From assembly GCA_977006965.1 (NCBI GenBank), contig OZ345368.1, forward strand, positions 1,736,001-1,800,000: a stretch of DNA of 64,000 nt. The letters are read 5' to 3'. The translations under genes and the position numbers were made by a program. This document shows, piece after piece, positions 1 to 10,706 of this stretch (positions are counted from its first letter, which is position 1; each line of letters opens with the position of its first letter). The stretch is from Phymatolithon calcareum (lineage: Eukaryota; Rhodophyta; Florideophyceae; Hapalidiales). The notes beneath the pieces are model-generated. The model saw nothing but the letters and a program-made list of their open reading frames with translations. It ran no database searches and had not been told where the DNA came from.

Positions 1-191
1 GGTTCATTCAATCCGCAGCCACAGATTTTCAGATTGGGGTTGAGGTGCAAAACCCCACATCCAATTAAATCGCACCAGTTCATACAACAATGATCTGATC
101 TTCCAAACTTCCAAACAAGATCTGAGATCTGACGAACCCTCCATCTATCTCCCCCGTTGCCCTCCCGCATCTTCCGTCGACCAAATCCGCC

Positions 192-1766
192 ATGCCTCGC
201 ACCGCCTTTGCAGCCTCAGCCCCTCTTCATCCTCCCTCCGTCACCCAACCCCGCACCTCACGTTCCCCCCGTCAACCCTCCCTGCGTCGCATCCGCGCCC
301 CATTCCGCGCCTGTCTCGAAGCCGTCCCCCCTGACCGTGTCCCCTCCCCCTCTCGTCCCCCCTCCTCCTCCGCGTCCGGCCCGCAACTCAGCAGCGCCGC
401 CTCCTCCAAATCCACCCTTTCCGAAGCACTAACCGAAGCTGCGTCCCGCGCTCTAGCCGGTCTGCACCCCCCGACCGCCGATGTCGCCATCGTCTTCATC
501 TCCGCGCGCTACGCCGTGCCGAAAATCGGCCCGCGCGGTCGCGAATCCCTCCGTCAAGTCGTGCCTAAACTACGCGCACTGTTACCAAATCTCGCCGCCG
601 TCATCGGCTGCTGCACGGACGGCGTGATCGGCCCGGGCGATCAGGGTTCCACGCTGGAAATCGAAGACTCTCCCGGCGTCTCCCTGACCCTCGCATCACT
701 CCCCGGCATTGCGGTCCGTGCCTTCCATGTCATGCCCGACGACATGCCCGCCGTCGGCGCGTCGCCGAAAGCATGGCGGGGCATTCTTGGTACATCCGAG
801 CGAGATGCGCCGAGTTACCTCCTGTTTGCCGATCCCACTTTTGCGGAACGTGGCGAACTTAACCGCTTTCTCACAGCGCTGCATGCCACGCATCCAAACG
901 CTGCCGTTGCAGGCTCCGTTGCCTCGACCGGGGCGACCGGGGCGGGAGGGCATATGCTCTGCACATTGCCAAGGGATGTGCTCTCGCCGGATAGTAGCGC
1001 GTTGCGCGATAATGGACTGGTTGCATTGGAACTCACGGGTGATATTGAAATGCAACCGCTGGTCGCATCGTGCTGCAGACCGGTAGGTCCAGTTTTCACA
1101 GCATGCGAGGGCGGTCGTGTGGGTGCGCTTCCGGATTTGCATCTTGTCGGGCGACCCGCCACGCGTATGTCGGCCGTGGCGCAACTGCGCTCCGTGATCG
1201 ACTATGCCACATCGGAGGAGAAACGGCTCATGACGTCCGATCTGCACGTCGGATTCGCGGACCCGGATGCGGCACCGGAGGATGGATATGTGATACGAAA
1301 TGTTGTTGATGTGGATGTGTCGTCGGGACGTATTTCCCTCTCGGCGCGTGTGAGACCTGGGCAGAGGGTGAGATTCTTCATTAAGGATGCGGATGAGGCA
1401 AGAGAGGCGTTGCAACGTATTATGCAAAAGTATAAGCGGGCGGAATTGGCAAAGAGTTTGGTGGGATACTCTAATCCGCCTTTTGCGGCTATGCTGTTTG
1501 TTGATGCTGGTAGGGGAAGGGCGTTGTTTAGGGAGGCTAGGATGGAGAGTAGGACTATTGAGACTTTTGTGAAGGGGGTGCCGATTGCAGGCTTTTTTGG
1601 AGGAGCGCAGATTGGACCGGCACGAAATGGAAATGCGGAAGCGAGTAATGGCGATTATGGCAGACCGGTTATACATAATGCGGCGAATGTTATTGCGTTG
1701 ATGAGGAAACGGAGTGGGCTTTCGACGGTTAATCCGCCGGATAGTCCGCCGGTGGATGGGGATTGA
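192..1766 (+). CDS. FIST-domain sensory/ligand-binding protein
   Basis: This is a 524-aa intact single-exon ORF. Residues from about 95 to 290 look like a FIST_N domain (Ala/Gly-rich, with a GCCTDGVIG segment and later AAVAGSVAS). Residues from about 305 to 500 look like FIST_C (RPATRMSAVAQ, then LLMTSD-like, MLFVDAGRGRALF, and VPIAGFFGGAQIGP near the end). FIST proteins are thought to bind small ligands such as amino acids in signal transduction; no enzymatic activity is established for the family. The first 70 or so residues are rich in Ser, Pro, Ala and Arg with almost no acidic residues, which fits an organellar (plastid) transit peptide; this is inference. The ATG at 192 is used because it starts the longest frame and keeps this leader. 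An overlapping ORF at 157-432 is a shadow. No operon-like partner is present. The family call is fairly sure; the biological role is unknown. Confidence 0.8.
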   Translation: MPRTAFAASAPLHPPSVTQPRTSRSPRQPSLRRIRAPFRACLEAVPPDRVPSPSRPPSSSASGPQLSSAASSKSTLSEALTEAASRALAGLHPPTADVAIVFISARYAVPKIGPRGRESLRQVVPKLRALLPNLAAVIGCCTDGVIGPGDQGSTLEIEDSPGVSLTLASLPGIAVRAFHVMPDDMPAVGASPKAWRGILGTSERDAPSYLLFADPTFAERGELNRFLTALHATHPNAAVAGSVASTGATGAGGHMLCTLPRDVLSPDSSALRDNGLVALELTGDIEMQPLVASCCRPVGPVFTACEGGRVGALPDLHLVGRPATRMSAVAQLRSVIDYATSEEKRLMTSDLHVGFADPDAAPEDGYVIRNVVDVDVSSGRISLSARVRPGQRVRFFIKDADEAREALQRIMQKYKRAELAKSLVGYSNPPFAAMLFVDAGRGRALFREARMESRTIETFVKGVPIAGFFGGAQIGPARNGNAEASNGDYGRPVIHNAANVIALMRKRSGLSTVNPPDSPPVDGD

Positions 1767-2340
1767 GGTGGAAATAAAGCTGATGGTTGCAGTATGGGCC
1801 TGAGAAGGTTCCGAATGTGGGGTAGGTATCATAGATGGTTATGTAAAAGATTCTTTAAAGCAGAGAGTTGTTCTGGCAAGTGGTGAGGCGGTGATAGAAA
1901 GAAGTCCAATTCGTTAGAGGTGCACTGGTTGTCGATAAAGACCTTTCGGATGCGAATTTAGACAGCGTTTCAGCATTTTAAGTCGGATGACTAACGACAA
2001 ATGAAGCTTTAGGAATTCACAGATGCTGAAACTTCGAGTTGAAAATTGGGAAGAACACTCTGCACATTAACAAGGAAAGAAGACATGATTGTCACGGTGA
2101 GAAACATGTTGCCAAGTTCATCTACAAAATTATCTGTCGAGTCATATTGGCCTCTATGTGTCCGACAAAGTCACTGCCGCCAGTTGTTTGATACCCCTCT
2201 GCCCAAAAGTTATACTTCGCAGTGATTTGATTTTGCGAAACTTTGAATACTTGAGCTTTGTTTTCTATTCCAAATTGAAGCCCATCTTCAAACGCAAGTC
2301 CTCCTTTCCTTCTGCGGTAGATTCTATTGACTCTCGTCCT
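1767..2340. other. intergenic, nothing recognised
   Basis: This lies between the FIST gene and the glycerol kinase remnant. The short ORFs here are not conserved-looking, and no repeat or RNA gene was recognised. Confidence 0.5.
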
Positions 2341-3395
2341 CCGTCGCCATATGGACCGCCTCATTGATTGCAAGCTGGACCGCCTAGTCCCATAACTCTA
2401 CCTTGTGCTTTCTCACCTCCTCTGGAATTTTTGGTTCAAAAGACCGGGCAAGCACCCATGTCGCCTCAAACTCGTCCATACTCTGATACATGCCAACCTG
2501 AAGCCCCGCGAGCGGTGCCGCACCCAGCGCCGTGGTTTCGGGGTTCTCCGAGCGGTACACCATCTCACCGCTTAGGTCTTCCTGTATCTGCAACACCAAG
2601 TCATTCTTACTCCCACCGCCGTCAACGCAGTGTTGCTTTATACCCATACCCATATCTTTGGCCGCGGTTCTGAGGACCGCGGTCACCCGAAGTGCAATGC
2701 CCTCCATCATGGCATATACATAATTTCCATTTATGAGAGTAGAGCACTCTCGCATTGTCAGCATCCGGGCGTTCTCGCACCAGTAAGGCGTGAGCAACTC
2801 AGTGAGTGCCGGCACCATGATCAATCCGCCGGAGGAGCTCGCTTTGCGCGCAATCGGGTTGATAAGGTCTTCCTGCGGCTTGTTCAGCTTGCCTGGTTGG
2901 CAGGGGAGAGGCCCAGTCTATGCTAGAAACTCAAAGCCGGTCCCACACGTGCCGATGGTGTCCTCTAACGCGTACGGCGCGCTTTCCTTTAACCTGGTAC
3001 GCGATAGTGGTGAGTAGCTTCTCGCTCTCCACGCGCTTTGAACTGGTGTTAATAGTTGCAAATGCGCCGGTACCATTCGTCGTTTTTCCTTCGCCCCGAC
3101 GCAGGCAGTTGTGGCCTACTAGGGCGGCGTGCTGGTCGCCGATGATGGTGGCGATGGGGACGCCTTTGAGATCTGTGATGGCGAGCTTGCCGAAAAGTGG
3201 AGGCGGACACGCCAAGCAAAACAACGCCAAGGAAAATATTCCAAACTTCGTCCCCGGGCAGGTCAATCTTAATTCCGGCTCAGGATGACCTCCCGAATGC
3301 TTCCGCAGTCTCTTCTCCGCAGCATCCACCTCCAAATTTTGGAGAAGCATGTGCCTGAGGCTCACACGCGCCGGGGCATCGCCGCGAGTTGCCAA
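2341..3395 (-). pseudogene. glycerol kinase pseudogene (FGGY family), central and C-terminal part
   Basis: The minus strand carries recognisable FGGY glycerol-kinase blocks in order. At 3395-2931 they include LKGVPIATIIGDQHAALVGH, NGTGAFATINT and LLTTIAYQVKG, matching the family's ADP/Mg-binding region. A frame change follows near 2900-2930. Then 2890-2384 carries SSGGLIMVPALTELLTPYW, VDGGGSKNDLVLQ and ETTALGAAPLAGLQVG, matching the C-terminal actin-like domain. In the intact family GDQ, VDGG and TTALGAA are core nucleotide-binding motifs. A TAG sits where the family continues (ELWD, stop, AVQLAINEAV). The N-terminal third with the glycerol-binding residues is missing, and the part above 3170 is eroded. 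The intact enzyme would phosphorylate glycerol to glycerol-3-phosphate in the cytosol. The family call is secure and the gene is clearly broken; introns cannot explain the stop and the missing start. Confidence 0.8.
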
Positions 3396-3686
3396 GCGAA
3401 CACAGATAAACCACCCTTTGTCAAGCTCAACACAGGTACTGTCACAACGCGCGAAGTGTGGAGACTAGTTCCTTGGTTTATTGGAATGGTGGAACTCTAG
3501 CTATTTGTAGGCTAGATGTGCCTGTCGGCTGGGTGGCACAGTGTGTCGCGTGCTTGGTTCGCCAGCCAGATATGTGGCTGGCGAGTCATGCGATCACACA
3601 TGTGCGCTATGAACTCGAGTCTCTCGATATGTGGGTGATGTAGGACTAGCACGAAGCAATCCAAGTCAAGCCCAGCCCGGGCATAT

Positions 3687-4352
3687 GTGGAACCGGCAGG
3701 CAACTTCATAATCCCTGCCAAGGAAGGAGCCAATTCGCGGCCGAACAGCGAGGCTGTTGACGTGTTGTCTCCTCAAACTCCTGCCCAAACTACCACGCCC
3801 ACCCCGCCGCCTGCATCGGCAACAACTATCGCAAATCCTATTATGAGATCCTCGCACGAACAGCTTTCACAGCAGCAGCCCTCGAAAGAATCCATGGAAC
3901 GCGTCAATCGTTTTATCGCTAAATCACAGCCCCAGAAAGAGATCGTTTTAGACGGGGGACGCGCGCAGGAAGTCGAGCCTGTGCCAGTTCGTCAAAAAGT
4001 AGAAATTCCCCGCTCACAGCCTCTACCGAAGTGCAAACGCAAAACACCGATGAGAGAACGGCTCGCAAGGAAGATGCGAAAACTTGATGGGCCTCACGTA
4101 GACGTCGACGCCCCGGCAGTCTTGGCCGGTGTTGCTGCTATTAATCGACACACTCAAAGTAAGCAAATTGAATCTTCAAGCAACAGAACGGGGAATGACA
4201 ATACCGTCAAGAGGCGGATTGGCGGGTCTACTGGGCTCAATGGCGCCCGTAGTCCACGCGATGACCGACAGAAAACTCCGCAACGCGACACGCGCTCCGA
4301 AAATGGTGTAATGAATCTCATCGATGACGAGGGTGAACTTCCTCAAAAATAG
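3687..4352 (+). CDS. hypothetical low-complexity protein
   Basis: This 221-aa ORF is not recognised. The N-terminal third is rich in Pro, Thr and Ser. The middle is basic and charged (KCKRKTPMRERLARKMRKL, about residues 112-131, a possible nuclear localisation patch). The tail is polar and disordered. There is no signal peptide, membrane segment or known domain. It begins just downstream of the glycerol kinase remnant and runs on the opposite strand. It could be an exon of a disordered nuclear protein, a gag-like remnant, or a chance ORF. Amino-acid composition is the only support. Confidence 0.3.
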   Translation: MEPAGNFIIPAKEGANSRPNSEAVDVLSPQTPAQTTTPTPPPASATTIANPIMRSSHEQLSQQQPSKESMERVNRFIAKSQPQKEIVLDGGRAQEVEPVPVRQKVEIPRSQPLPKCKRKTPMRERLARKMRKLDGPHVDVDAPAVLAGVAAINRHTQSKQIESSSNRTGNDNTVKRRIGGSTGLNGARSPRDDRQKTPQRDTRSENGVMNLIDDEGELPQK

Positions 4353-4575
4353 TCAGCAGTGGATGTGCAGACTGAAATCCATCCTGCTGTGATTCCTCGG
4401 ACAGCTAATAATGCGTTGCACTCCGAGGCTAGCGGGCGAAAAGAGCGGGCTCCAATCTCATCTCCGAAGCGTAGCAGGCAACTATGCAACAAAGAATGAA
4501 GTCTAGTTGTCAGATTTAGGAGAATAATCGGGTCGAAAGTTGTTGAGCTTATTACTTTTTGATGGTTGGTATGTT

Positions 4576-4830
4576 TTCGTTCATTCATTTCGCCTTTTCC
4601 CCTATTGGGGCTAGCAGCGATTCGAAGTCCAAAGTTTCTTCCATTCTATCCTATCGTTAGCGAGATTGACTGCGGCTTTCCCGCCTCATCAATTTACGTC
4701 ACCAAAGAGTGATTCTGGCGTTGGTCTAACGCATTGTAGCAGCACCTGGCGGACCAGGCGCCGCTCGCCCATTCTAAGAATGTGTCCAAGCCAGCTGGTT
4801 GGTATGTTACCAAAGTTTAATCCTTGCAAG
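4576..4830 (-). mobile_element. 3' end of a LINE-type (non-LTR) retrotransposon, copy 1
   Basis: Reading the minus strand from about 4815 gives WLGHILRMGERRLVRQVLL followed by PESLFGDV and IEWKKLW. The block W-LGHILRM is typical of the end of non-LTR reverse transcriptase polyproteins. The same block and the same downstream non-coding tail occur on the plus strand at 24728-24960, so these are two copies of one family. Only the last 60 or so codons and the 3' tail remain. The reverse transcriptase core is absent. Confidence 0.65.
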
Positions 4831-6532
4831 CTAATTCTTCTATTTGTAGCCTTAGGAAACCTACAGACACACTATGCAAAATTTCCATGTACGACAGCAT
4901 GGATTTCCCACGGGTAGGTGCCGCACATTTGACACTTTCTGCGACTCCCCTTACGGTCATGACAGTCCGTTAGTTCAATTCCTGAAACGCCGCAATATGT
5001 TGTACGTACATGCAGACCACCGACGAACCCGACGCTGCGCGTTGCGCCACTTTCATGAGCAGAGTCACCGTCCAGACCCCTCTGATGCCAAGCTGTGTCC
5101 CAACACTCATCGCCGCTCGCACATATTGGTTGTCTGCCTCCGAGTCGTGCTCTCCGTGCACTGTCATAATCTGCTTAGAGCCGACACGCAGGGTCGATAG
5201 TCAACAGAAGTCCATAAATGGAAGGGGGGAGACAAGTACCAACCGCAGCACCACATGGTCTTGGTTAACGCACGGGTGAGCTGGGGTAAGCCGTGGAATG
5301 CCTGTAAACGCTGTAGAGCCTCTGCAGGATGATTTGGGGTTATTGACGATAGTTTGCTCCAGTTCGAGGCTACATTTAGTACATCGATAGGACCTAAACT
5401 CTTCCAAAACAGTCTTTTGAAATGTCCATCGGTCGAACCGACGTATGTTTCGTTGCTTACATCTTGAGAGGATGACATCCTGCATGTAGGCGAATGTGCC
5501 GGAGGGCACCATATCGAAGGAAGCGAAAAAGGTTATGGACATATTATTTGTTTTGCGACGTCTCCCACCGAAATCTAAAAATAGTTCTTAACATCGCACA
5601 GGATATTGTAGAACAGAATCGAAAAAACATAGACCCTCGAAGCGTTGCTAAGCGCAGTTCTGAGAAATACAGAATGGAGACAGACAGACGGTTTGATGTG
5701 CTGCGCGCTTGTTGAGAGATAGATATGTAGCACTTAGGGATGTCTGAAGGCCTGTACTGAAAGAAAAAGCGACGCTTCGAAACTTTTAGGAAGAGTTATC
5801 AAAAACAATCGAGTACATGCTAGGGGCTCAGATAGAATACCAGACATAAGAGTAGAGTCACCCTATTGTGGATAGAACCTGTGGAAGGCTTGCTCGTATA
5901 TTTGTACGACTGTGGGACTTTTAAAAATAAACTTTTCAGAAAAAAACTTAGGGGTGTCTCACGATCCCGCCACACTAATATTTCGGTCGCCCGAACTGGA
6001 AGTCTTTGAAGTCAGAAGAGAAGAAGGATATCTGATTTCCAAACCGGATCATTCATTTGAGGGACGGCGACTCTGGTATTAGAACCAATGGAGTCAAGAG
6101 GAATATCGATGCCAAACTAAACTGAAGGTTTGTGTTTTCTGCAGTATTCTGCAGCTGAAGCACTGCAAATATATAGTTCTACTTTAGTCATAAAATTGTG
6201 GAGCTGCAGGGGGAGCAGCTGCTGAAAAGCTTCGACACGGAGACGATAGTTCTGCGGCATTTACAAAACAAGCATTTCGTTGCATTCTCGATCTAGCATA
6301 GATTAAGGTTTAATCAATATGACAACAGCATATTTTGTATGTACGGTACAGATCTAAATCCTATTTCGTTTTCACTAATTGCACTTTGGGCGTGCACGGT
6401 AACAAATGTCATGGGTATCCCGGTGAAGAAAAGCAGTGTCAAACGGAGACCGAAGCCGTGACAAAGATGTCGTTCATTTACTAGCATACAGGAAACCGAC
6501 TCGAAGCCTAATGCATTTAGATCACACTAGTC
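4831..6532. other. intergenic, only unsupported ORFs
   Basis: Short overlapping ORFs occur on both strands at 5164-5542, but none shows a recognised motif. 5716-6530 is AT-rich with no ORF of note. If the LINE copy at 4576-4830 was once longer, its upstream part would lie here, but I could not recognise reverse transcriptase motifs. Confidence 0.4.
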
Positions 6533-6961
6533 TCACTGGCTTTTCTCAGCTGCAGTCCCATTTGCATCCTCCTTGACATCTGATGAGACCTTGCCGACAT
6601 CAAAGCAATTGTCGAGTCGCTTGATCTTGCCATCCTGATCAAACGTCAGCAGATCGCAAACGGCCATCTCTTTGTCTCCTCCTTTGACGGTGACAAACTC
6701 CAACACAATCCACTGGCCCATTCCTGTTGGCGCGACAGCCTCGACGCGAAATGAGGTCAGAAATTCGGGAAGAAAGCTTTTGTAGAGATTCAAAATCTCC
6801 TCCCCGCTTTTCATTTGGTACATAAGCCCGTTAAAGATCGCGTCTTCAGAGAAGCAATCCTTCATCAATTCTCCGTTTCGGGCGGCTTGACCTTCAATGA
6901 AGGCACGAAGGGTTGCTCCTTCTGTCGTTGGCGGAATTGTCAGATGCGCACAGGGATCCAT
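6533..6961 (-). CDS. SnoaL/NTF2-like small protein
   Basis: The ORF is open from 7090, but the internal Met at 6961 (MDPCAHLTIPP) is a better start, because the preceding 43 residues show no domain character. It encodes about 142 aa. The fold pattern is NTF2-like: a helix with TLRAFIEGQAARN, then a CFSEDAIFNG turn, a helix with SGEEILNLYKSFLPEF, then beta strands FRVEAVAPTG, WIVLEFVTVKG and MAVCDLLTFDQDGKI. This matches SnoaL-like proteins, which form cone-shaped barrels holding small hydrophobic molecules and include cyclases, isomerases and non-enzymatic binders. The C-terminal tail is acidic and polar. No signal peptide is seen, so it is probably cytosolic. The specific ligand or reaction cannot be told. 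It is isolated, with no nearby gene. Confidence 0.65.
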   Translation of the reverse strand: MDPCAHLTIPPTTEGATLRAFIEGQAARNGELMKDCFSEDAIFNGLMYQMKSGEEILNLYKSFLPEFLTSFRVEAVAPTGMGQWIVLEFVTVKGGDKEMAVCDLLTFDQDGKIKRLDNCFDVGKVSSDVKEDANGTAAEKSQ

Positions 6962-8420
6962 TGTGAAGGTAGCGGGGTGCAGTGGTAGACGAGGAGAGCG
7001 ATTCTTGGTGCAGGTAATTTGAGAGCTTCCAATTATGGGTAGATTATTGAAGACTTGGATTGTGGTGGGCGCTGTATAAATAGAGGTCACTGGACAGATA
7101 GATCCATGTATTTTCTACTCATGCGGCGTAGAAATACACGTTTTGCTCTGTAGTTTCTACGCATCATGGCATTTCGATAACGGTTTGATATGCATCAAAG
7201 GTGGATAAACATATTGGAATTCCACAGAACTACTTGCTGAAAGGCAGCACACTACCGGATAACGGCCGTAGGAATCTAGGACGAATGGATCTACGACTTT
7301 TTCTTGCAGTGACGTAATCCTAGGCGACAACGTTCTCATGCTGTTTTTCATGGAGAAGACGAAGAGTGGTAGAATGTTAACCTTCTCAAATGTGGACCAT
7401 GCAATAGTGATAACTGCATGGACCGAACCCGACATCGATTACTCCCGAGAAAATCAATGGGATCAACGATGTGATATTCATACCGTAATATTACTCAAAT
7501 TGTATCTGCATAATAAGATTAGTACTATGCAAATACAATTGATTAATCAAGTTGAAAATATTGACTGACTAAATCAGAAAACTATCAACATCACAACATC
7601 GGGCGCATCGATATGCTCACATCGCATTTGCCAGTATTTTGCGCACAATAAGTTTACAGTACGTGTCATTTCTTCAACGTGTAGAACACTGTATCATATA
7701 CAGAACGCAATAGAGATGCTGCTAATAACGTTATCAAATCTCACCAACGAAAATATTTATGATGTGTGGAACATGTCAAGTCGATATCTGATAAATAAAA
7801 TAATGATCAAATTTGCGTGAATAATCGGAAAATCATATCAATTATGTCGATGCTCATCAGTTTCTGCAGCTTTGCAATCGTCATCGGCGAGCAGGACTTG
7901 TTGCTGAAGTCGTCATCGGTTACTCTCCTGATGCTGTGCAACATTCCCACGTAACCTGCTAGTTTGTCAGTTCCTGCATGTATAAATTCTCACCTTCGGC
8001 TTCTTGAGAGACGAGACGTGTGACAGAAAGAAAAACATGAGTATAGTCCCACTACGGGAAAGATAAAATGAATGAGAGCAGAAAGTTCTACTCATTTAAC
8101 GAGTACACTGGACAGCAGACTGGGTACGGCTTCGACCTGTAAGCGTGACAGGTCGCGGGTGATCTGCAAAAAACCCTCCTTTGGTCACCGTGGCCTCTAC
8201 GGTTTCGGAGACATCCAAGGGGAAATTAATCCACTGGACTTTTTTAGGTAGAGTATAAGTCCTCAATCATCAGAACTTGGGTGCCTGGTTGTCAGAAACA
8301 GCCGGAGTATACCGCCAAGTGCTCTACCTGATGAAGAACATGTAAGAAGCCAGTGTCTCACACTCTCTACAAAGCTTTCATGGACCTTCTTGCAGAGTCT
8401 GTCATGAATTCTCTTCTGCC
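6962..8420. other. intergenic AT-rich stretch
   Basis: This is mostly AT-rich, notably 7480-7870. ORFs are short and without recognisable content. The upstream region of the SnoaL-like gene contains an AT box near 7074-7082 (tataaata on the plus strand) that is compatible with, but does not prove, a promoter. Confidence 0.4.
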
Positions 8421-9308
8421 TTGCGGAAGTACCCACAACATTTGTCGCGGTGGCTGTCATACATTTCGCGCTGGAGCGATACTGGCGGCGATATGTACTT
8501 CGCGGTCATATACCGAAAATGGATAATAACTTTTTTGAAATCCACATGGATTTTCACATCTCCTGTCGAGTCTTACAAATGGTGTTCTATCTGTCGAGGA
8601 CATGGCTCACCTCCCGGTCCCTGCCGTTACAAGATCTCCATGGACACGTTTGGCGAACCGGTATCACATATATGTATGTCGACCAGTCTGCAAGACTACT
8701 TGTACAGGTACTTGCTTGACGAAGTGCAAGTGCAAGTCAAAGCGAAATTAAAAATTGTTTCTCTTTGTCGTACCACAAGTGTGCGAAAGAGAACGGAAAG
8801 CAAGACAATTGATATTTTGATATACCGTAAACTCCAAATATCAAACGTGCAAGCTCGCTGGTTAGAATCTGCGAGTGACATTTCGACTCCCGCATCTTGG
8901 TGTGTCGGGGGGCAACTCAAGCGGAGAAATTGTTCTGAAATAATAAGAGTACGGAGCGCCAGATGCGGCATGCGAGCTTCCAGTGGTCGGGATATTTGGG
9001 GGAAGCTCCCATGCCATGCAGAAGACCAAAAATTCGAAACTAGGGTCGTAGCGAAAGTACAGTTCGCCATGCAGTCGTTCGCGATGACGGAGTTACATAT
9101 GTCAGGCCTCACTATTGCTGAAGGCATTGAAAATCAAATCGAATCGAAACTATGCGGAAAGTGTATTGCATCTTGTGTAGGATGCCGGTACGCTCTTGTT
9201 TATGTGGTGAGCAGTCACGAAAACCTCGAAAATGGTCACTTGGCGCAAGACACTGTCAATAAGCAAGGTCGCCAAATTTACGGTTTAAAGTTTCGAACAA
9301 ACCGCTGA
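8421..9308 (+). CDS. unrecognised ORF, possibly a gene fragment
   Basis: This 295-aa ORF has no recognised domain. It is Cys- and Trp-containing with mixed charge and no membrane helices. A second open segment in another frame directly follows (9263-9550, 95 codons without Met, containing IQNIKPLFWRHCFLG and VAGHRPVTLRNLL), and it reads more like coding sequence than this ORF does. The two together may be remains of one frameshifted gene or of a mobile element. A chance ORF is possible. Confidence 0.2.
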   Translation: MRKYPQHLSRWLSYISRWSDTGGDMYFAVIYRKWIITFLKSTWIFTSPVESYKWCSICRGHGSPPGPCRYKISMDTFGEPVSHICMSTSLQDYLYRYLLDEVQVQVKAKLKIVSLCRTTSVRKRTESKTIDILIYRKLQISNVQARWLESASDISTPASWCVGGQLKRRNCSEIIRVRSARCGMRASSGRDIWGKLPCHAEDQKFETRVVAKVQFAMQSFAMTELHMSGLTIAEGIENQIESKLCGKCIASCVGCRYALVYVVSSHENLENGHLAQDTVNKQGRQIYGLKFRTNR

Positions 9309-9550
9309 TCTTTCGCAAGTCTGTCAAATCACTTGTAAAAGATCCGCGATTTATTCAAAACATTAAACCGCTGTTTTGGCGACATTGCTTCCTCGGCGTC
9401 CAACGGTCTAGCTCCCCAGAGACTACAAGCTGTATTGCCCTTCTCCTTACTAGAGTTGCCGGACACCGTCCTGTCACTCTTAGGAACCTTCTCTCAGACA
9501 AACACCGCTTGTCGGAGAACCGGATTGCCATAGTTGGAGCCATGCGATAG
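9263..9550 (+). pseudogene. open coding-like segment without start codon
   Basis: These 95 codons are open between a TAA at 9260-9262 and a TAG at 9548-9550. The translation has an ordinary protein composition (KSLVKDPRFIQNI, LFWRHCFLGV, VAGHRPVTLRNLLSDKHR, ENRIAIVGAMR), but I cannot name a family. It begins inside the end of the 8421-9308 ORF in a different frame, which suggests an old frameshift or an exon. Confidence 0.25.
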
Positions 9551-9797
9551 TTTAAGTACTACTACAAAAGACTATGAAGGATGGGTGGGTGGTCAACAAA
9601 AAACGCGGGCTGCCAACTCGAAAGATCTCCGGTCAAGCTTCCATAGAAAATCGGATGTCGCACGAGTCTTGCTGGGAAACGGACAGCCGGTGGTACCAAA
9701 GAGCTCTTTACGCGGTTCGCTGTCTTACGTGCGATCAGGTCTCGGCTCAGGCATGTTCGGTAATGCGTGCCTCCGTGTGAACACGTCTTCATGCACT

Positions 9798-9894
9798 CAA
9801 TCGCCAGCGACTGCAGCAGCGTTCGAACCTCAGCTTCCGAGATGCGTCCAGCTTGATGGTGAGATTCGAACGCTGCTGTAGGCGCTGGCGATTG
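9798..9894. repeat. long hairpin 1 (35-bp arms)
   Basis: The arms 9798-9832 and 9860-9894 are inverted copies matching at 32 of 35 positions, with a 27-nt loop. It is the first of four hairpins within 900 bp. The size and near-perfect pairing are like a small-RNA precursor or a fold-back element; transcription cannot be judged from sequence. Confidence 0.75.
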
Positions 9895-10114
9895 TGCGCG
9901 CTGGTGAGACTGTTGCGCAGGCTTTGGACCCTTCGCCGCATAGCGCCTCGTCTTCTAACCACCGCCAGTTGTGCGCGCCCATAAATCTGGCGCACGGGTA
10001 TTCGGCTACTGGAAGTGAAGCCCCGCCCGGTGCTAGGGTCGCATTGAACACATCCGGAAGACGTCTTTGGCCGTATTGTCCCTCGCCTGAGGCTGATTTT
10101 AGGCTACCGAAGTC

Positions 10115-10392
10115 GCCTATCATACACTCCGTGCAGACCACGAACGATGGAATACACGCCTCTGCAAGACAATCACCGTCGGTGACCGGCAAGTGCGGGA
10201 CACCAGCGGTGATTGTCTTGCAGAGGTGTGTATTCCATATGGATCAATACGCTTTGCTGTTGTCTCGGCTGCCACCGAATGTGCCGCCGAGACATCAGCA
10301 AAGCTTATCGATCCATGCGGGTCACCGGCAATGAGTGTCTTGCAGAGACGTGTATTCCATCATTGGTGGTCTGCACGGAATGTATGATAGGC
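10115..10392. repeat. large inverted repeat (72-bp arms) with nested hairpin
   Basis: The outer arms are 10115-10186 and 10321-10392, about 86 percent matched by eye. The spacer holds a second inverted repeat, 10239-10269 with 10286-10316 (28 of 31 matched). The unit around TCTTGCAGAG-GTGTATTCCAT occurs three times: inverted in the left arm, and direct near 10212-10238 and 10337-10360. The block thus looks built from copies of one roughly 40-bp module in both orientations. Confidence 0.8.
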
Positions 10393-10656
10393 ATGTAATG
10401 CAGGCTAGAAGTAGGCTTACAGCCCCAACGAAGGGCGTTCTTTGAAAAGGGTGTAAGGTCTGCGCAAGAAAAACGCTATTGATATCTAGGCCGCTGCTGA
10501 GAAGCCTTGTCCACATGTTCTTATCATTGTCGGGCTTTAAAAAGGAGAAGAGTTTAAGATCCTTGCGATATGTACCCGTCGTCACATCGGGCATCACAGT
10601 TTAAGAGAGTGGGAGACTGGGAAACAAGAAAGTCTACAAGGAAAGTTTTGTATGAT

Positions 10657-10706
10657 GAGATGCTGCAAAGTGTGCTATGTCTACATAGCGCACTTTGCAG
10701 AATCTC
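10657..10706. repeat. short tight hairpin (24-bp arms)
   Basis: The arms 10657-10680 and 10683-10706 match at 22 of 24 positions with a 2-nt loop. It is unlike the larger hairpins upstream in sequence but clustered with them. Confidence 0.75.

Noticed and set aside
696-1832. 378-codon minus-strand ORF opposite the FIST gene
   Set aside because: It is the antisense shadow of a GC-rich real gene; its Arg/Ser/His-rich composition is typical of such shadows.
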